Assembly (NCBI GenBank): GCA_033763355.1
Contig: JANRKT010000008.1
Location: forward strand, 1 to 7,300
Source of the DNA: JANRKT01 sp033763355
Lineage (GTDB): Bacteria; Bacteroidota; Bacteroidia; Chitinophagales; Chitinophagaceae
DNA length: 7,300 bases
Direction: 5' to 3'
In this document: one piece after another, positions 5,787 through 7,300 of the stretch
How positions within the stretch are numbered: the first letter of the stretch is position 1
Layout: each line of letters starts with the position of its first letter
Program-made: the position numbers and the translations under genes
The notes under the pieces: model-generated
What the model saw: the letters and a program-made list of their open reading frames with translations, nothing else
The model's database searches: none
What the model was told of the DNA's origin: nothing

Positions 5787-7298
5787 ATGAAACTCAAACA
5801 AATTTTAGCTGTCGTTTTAATCAGCGCAGCAACAACCCTTACAGTTTTATTTGCATACAATAAGTTTTCCAAACAGCCCATTGCCATTCAAACAGAGAAT
5901 GGGAAACTACCTGCAAACTATGCCGGGCTTTTTGACAGCAACAACAATATTCCCCCGGGTCAGCCGGTTGACTTCCAGGATGCCGCAAAATCCGCTTCGC
6001 CGGCAGTAGTACACATCAATACCGTAATTGGCAAAAGCGAGGCAAGCAATAACCTGCCAAGGAGAAAGAGCCCCTTCTCCGATCTGTTCGGGGATGATTT
6101 TTTTGATGATTTCTTTAACGGACCGCAAATACGCAGCATGCCACAAAGGGCAAGTGGTTCAGGTGTGCTGATAAGTGAAGACGGTTACATTGTAACCAAC
6201 AACCACGTAATTGATGAAGCGTCTGAAATAAAAGTTACGCTGGCCGATAAAAAATCTTATACAGCCAAATTAATAGGCACCGACCCCAGCAGCGACCTTG
6301 CAGTGATAAAAATAGAATCGAAGAACCTGCCTTTCCTGCTCTACGGAAATTCAGATAACGTGAAACTCGGCCAATGGGTGCTGGCAATAGGTTATCCTTT
6401 AAACCTTGAAACCACTGTTACAGCAGGTATTGTGAGCGCCAAAGCAAGGACACTTGGTTTAAATGCACGAAAAAGCCAGACCCCCATTGAATCATTTATA
6501 CAGACAGATGCGGCAGTTAACCAGGGCAACAGCGGTGGTGCGCTGGTAAACACCAATGGTGAACTGGTTGGTATCGTTTCAGCCATTGCTTCCCCAACCG
6601 GGGCTTATGCAGGTTATTCTTATGCTATACCCGTTAACATTGTAAAAAAGATTGTAAACGACCTGCTCCAGTATGGCACTGTGCAAAGGGCTTATCTTGG
6701 TATAAGCTATGCACCTGAGCAAATGAGCGATGAACAAAAGAACAAATTGGGAGTAAAAGAAGGCGAGGGTGTTTATGTAACAGATGTTGCCGGCGATGGC
6801 GCTGCTTCTGCAGCAGGTATTAAAAAAGGCGATATCATTACCAAAATAAACGGCAGCAAAGTAAATGCCCCTTCCGAAATGGTAGAGCAGATTGCCAATT
6901 ACAAGCCCGGCGATAAAATCAGCGTTTCTTACAAACGTGAAGGAAAAGAAAATACCGTACAACTTGCATTGAGGAACAGGGCCGGTAACTATGAAGTGGT
7001 AAAAAGCACTGTGTTTGATGCTTTGGGCGCCGAGTTTGAAAATGTAGATAAAAAAGTAGTGAGTGAATACGGCTATGAAGGTGGCGTAAAAGTAAAAACA
7101 TTGTCAGATGGTATGCTGTCAGATCAAAACCCCAGCATGAAAAAGGGTTTTGTAATTGTAAAAATTTCGGGCAAAGCGGTACGCAATGTTGATGAATTGA
7201 GAAGGGCTATTGAAAATGCCGGTAAAAGCTGTGTGCTTGAAGGTTTCTATCCCGGTTTTGAAGGCATCTACAGTTACAGCCTCAATGACCTGAAGTAA
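5787..7298 (+). CDS. htrA: Do/HtrA-family periplasmic serine endoprotease with two PDZ domains
   Basis: This complete 503-residue protease/chaperone degrades or guards misfolded envelope proteins. The N-terminus is MKLKQILAVVLISAATTLTVLF (residues 1-22), a signal anchor or signal peptide without an obvious AxA site, so it may stay tethered to the inner membrane facing the periplasm. The trypsin-like domain spans about 65-295 with the full triad: His140 in TNNHVI, Asp170 in SSDLAVI and Ser249 in QGNSGGAL. Residues 83-121 form an LA-like loop with the unusual acidic/aromatic run DLFGDDFFDDFFNG. PDZ1 is at about 300-395 (YLGISY carboxylate-binding loop; AAGIKKGDIITKINGSKV). PDZ2, at about 405-490, is more divergent (MKKGFVIVKISGKAV). 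The 189-base upstream region holds a promoter near 5613-5640. The stop TAA ends two bases before the window edge. The family is certain; the choice between the DegP, DegQ and DegS types is not. Confidence 0.96.
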   Translation: MKLKQILAVVLISAATTLTVLFAYNKFSKQPIAIQTENGKLPANYAGLFDSNNNIPPGQPVDFQDAAKSASPAVVHINTVIGKSEASNNLPRRKSPFSDLFGDDFFDDFFNGPQIRSMPQRASGSGVLISEDGYIVTNNHVIDEASEIKVTLADKKSYTAKLIGTDPSSDLAVIKIESKNLPFLLYGNSDNVKLGQWVLAIGYPLNLETTVTAGIVSAKARTLGLNARKSQTPIESFIQTDAAVNQGNSGGALVNTNGELVGIVSAIASPTGAYAGYSYAIPVNIVKKIVNDLLQYGTVQRAYLGISYAPEQMSDEQKNKLGVKEGEGVYVTDVAGDGAASAAGIKKGDIITKINGSKVNAPSEMVEQIANYKPGDKISVSYKREGKENTVQLALRNRAGNYEVVKSTVFDALGAEFENVDKKVVSEYGYEGGVKVKTLSDGMLSDQNPSMKKGFVIVKISGKAVRNVDELRRAIENAGKSCVLEGFYPGFEGIYSYSLNDLK

Positions 7299-7300
7299 AA

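Noticed and set aside
1..7300. Mobile element, CRISPR array, tRNA/rRNA or toxin-antitoxin pair
   Set aside because: By eye I saw no spaced direct repeats, transposase or integrase motifs, cloverleaf-like sequence or small paired ORFs; the genes are ordinary housekeeping or envelope families.

Overview
The window reads as chromosomal DNA from a member of the Bacteroidota, most likely Chitinophagaceae or a near relative. Three things support this. Genes start without Shine-Dalgarno sites. Two intergenic regions carry exact matches to the Bacteroidota -7 element TAnnTTTG. The gene families and their protein variants (stand-alone PASTA membrane protein, alvin-like ferredoxin, LuxC-type acyl-CoA reductase, Do protease, DUF6807 protein) are typical of that phylum. 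This placement rests on pattern recognition and no search was run. Coding density is high: no gene-free stretch exceeds about 210 bases, and I see no rRNA, tRNA, CRISPR array, insertion sequence or prophage.

Layout. (1) From the left edge to 1162 (+) lies the 3' part of a secreted DUF6807/'PmoA-like' protein whose start is outside the window. (2) A perfect 15-bp inverted repeat at 1164-1227 separates it from a convergent minus-strand gene set. (3) That set, in order of transcription, is a small lipoprotein (3962-3480), D-alanine--D-alanine ligase (3412-2420), a membrane-anchored protein with three PASTA domains (2400-1567) and a single-domain rhodanese (1551-1240). The last three are separated by only 15-19 bases and are probably one operon. 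(4) A ferredoxin (4517-4170, -) follows, with hairpins at and beyond its stop. (5) Across an 81-base divergent promoter region is an acyl-CoA reductase (4599-5597, +). (6) A 189-base leader with a good promoter precedes a complete HtrA/Do serine protease (5787-7298, +).

Functionally the window is mostly envelope-related. Ddl makes the D-Ala-D-Ala dipeptide of peptidoglycan. The PASTA protein probably binds peptidoglycan or muropeptides in the periplasm. The lipoprotein and the HtrA protease act in the envelope, with HtrA handling misfolded proteins. The ferredoxin and acyl-CoA reductase form a separate redox/lipid pair. I found no clear new defence, mobile or biosynthetic system. The points most worth a second look are the non-kinase PASTA protein coupled to ddl, the ferredoxin/acyl-CoA reductase divergon, and a terminator-like hairpin only about 20 bases upstream of the lipoprotein start.
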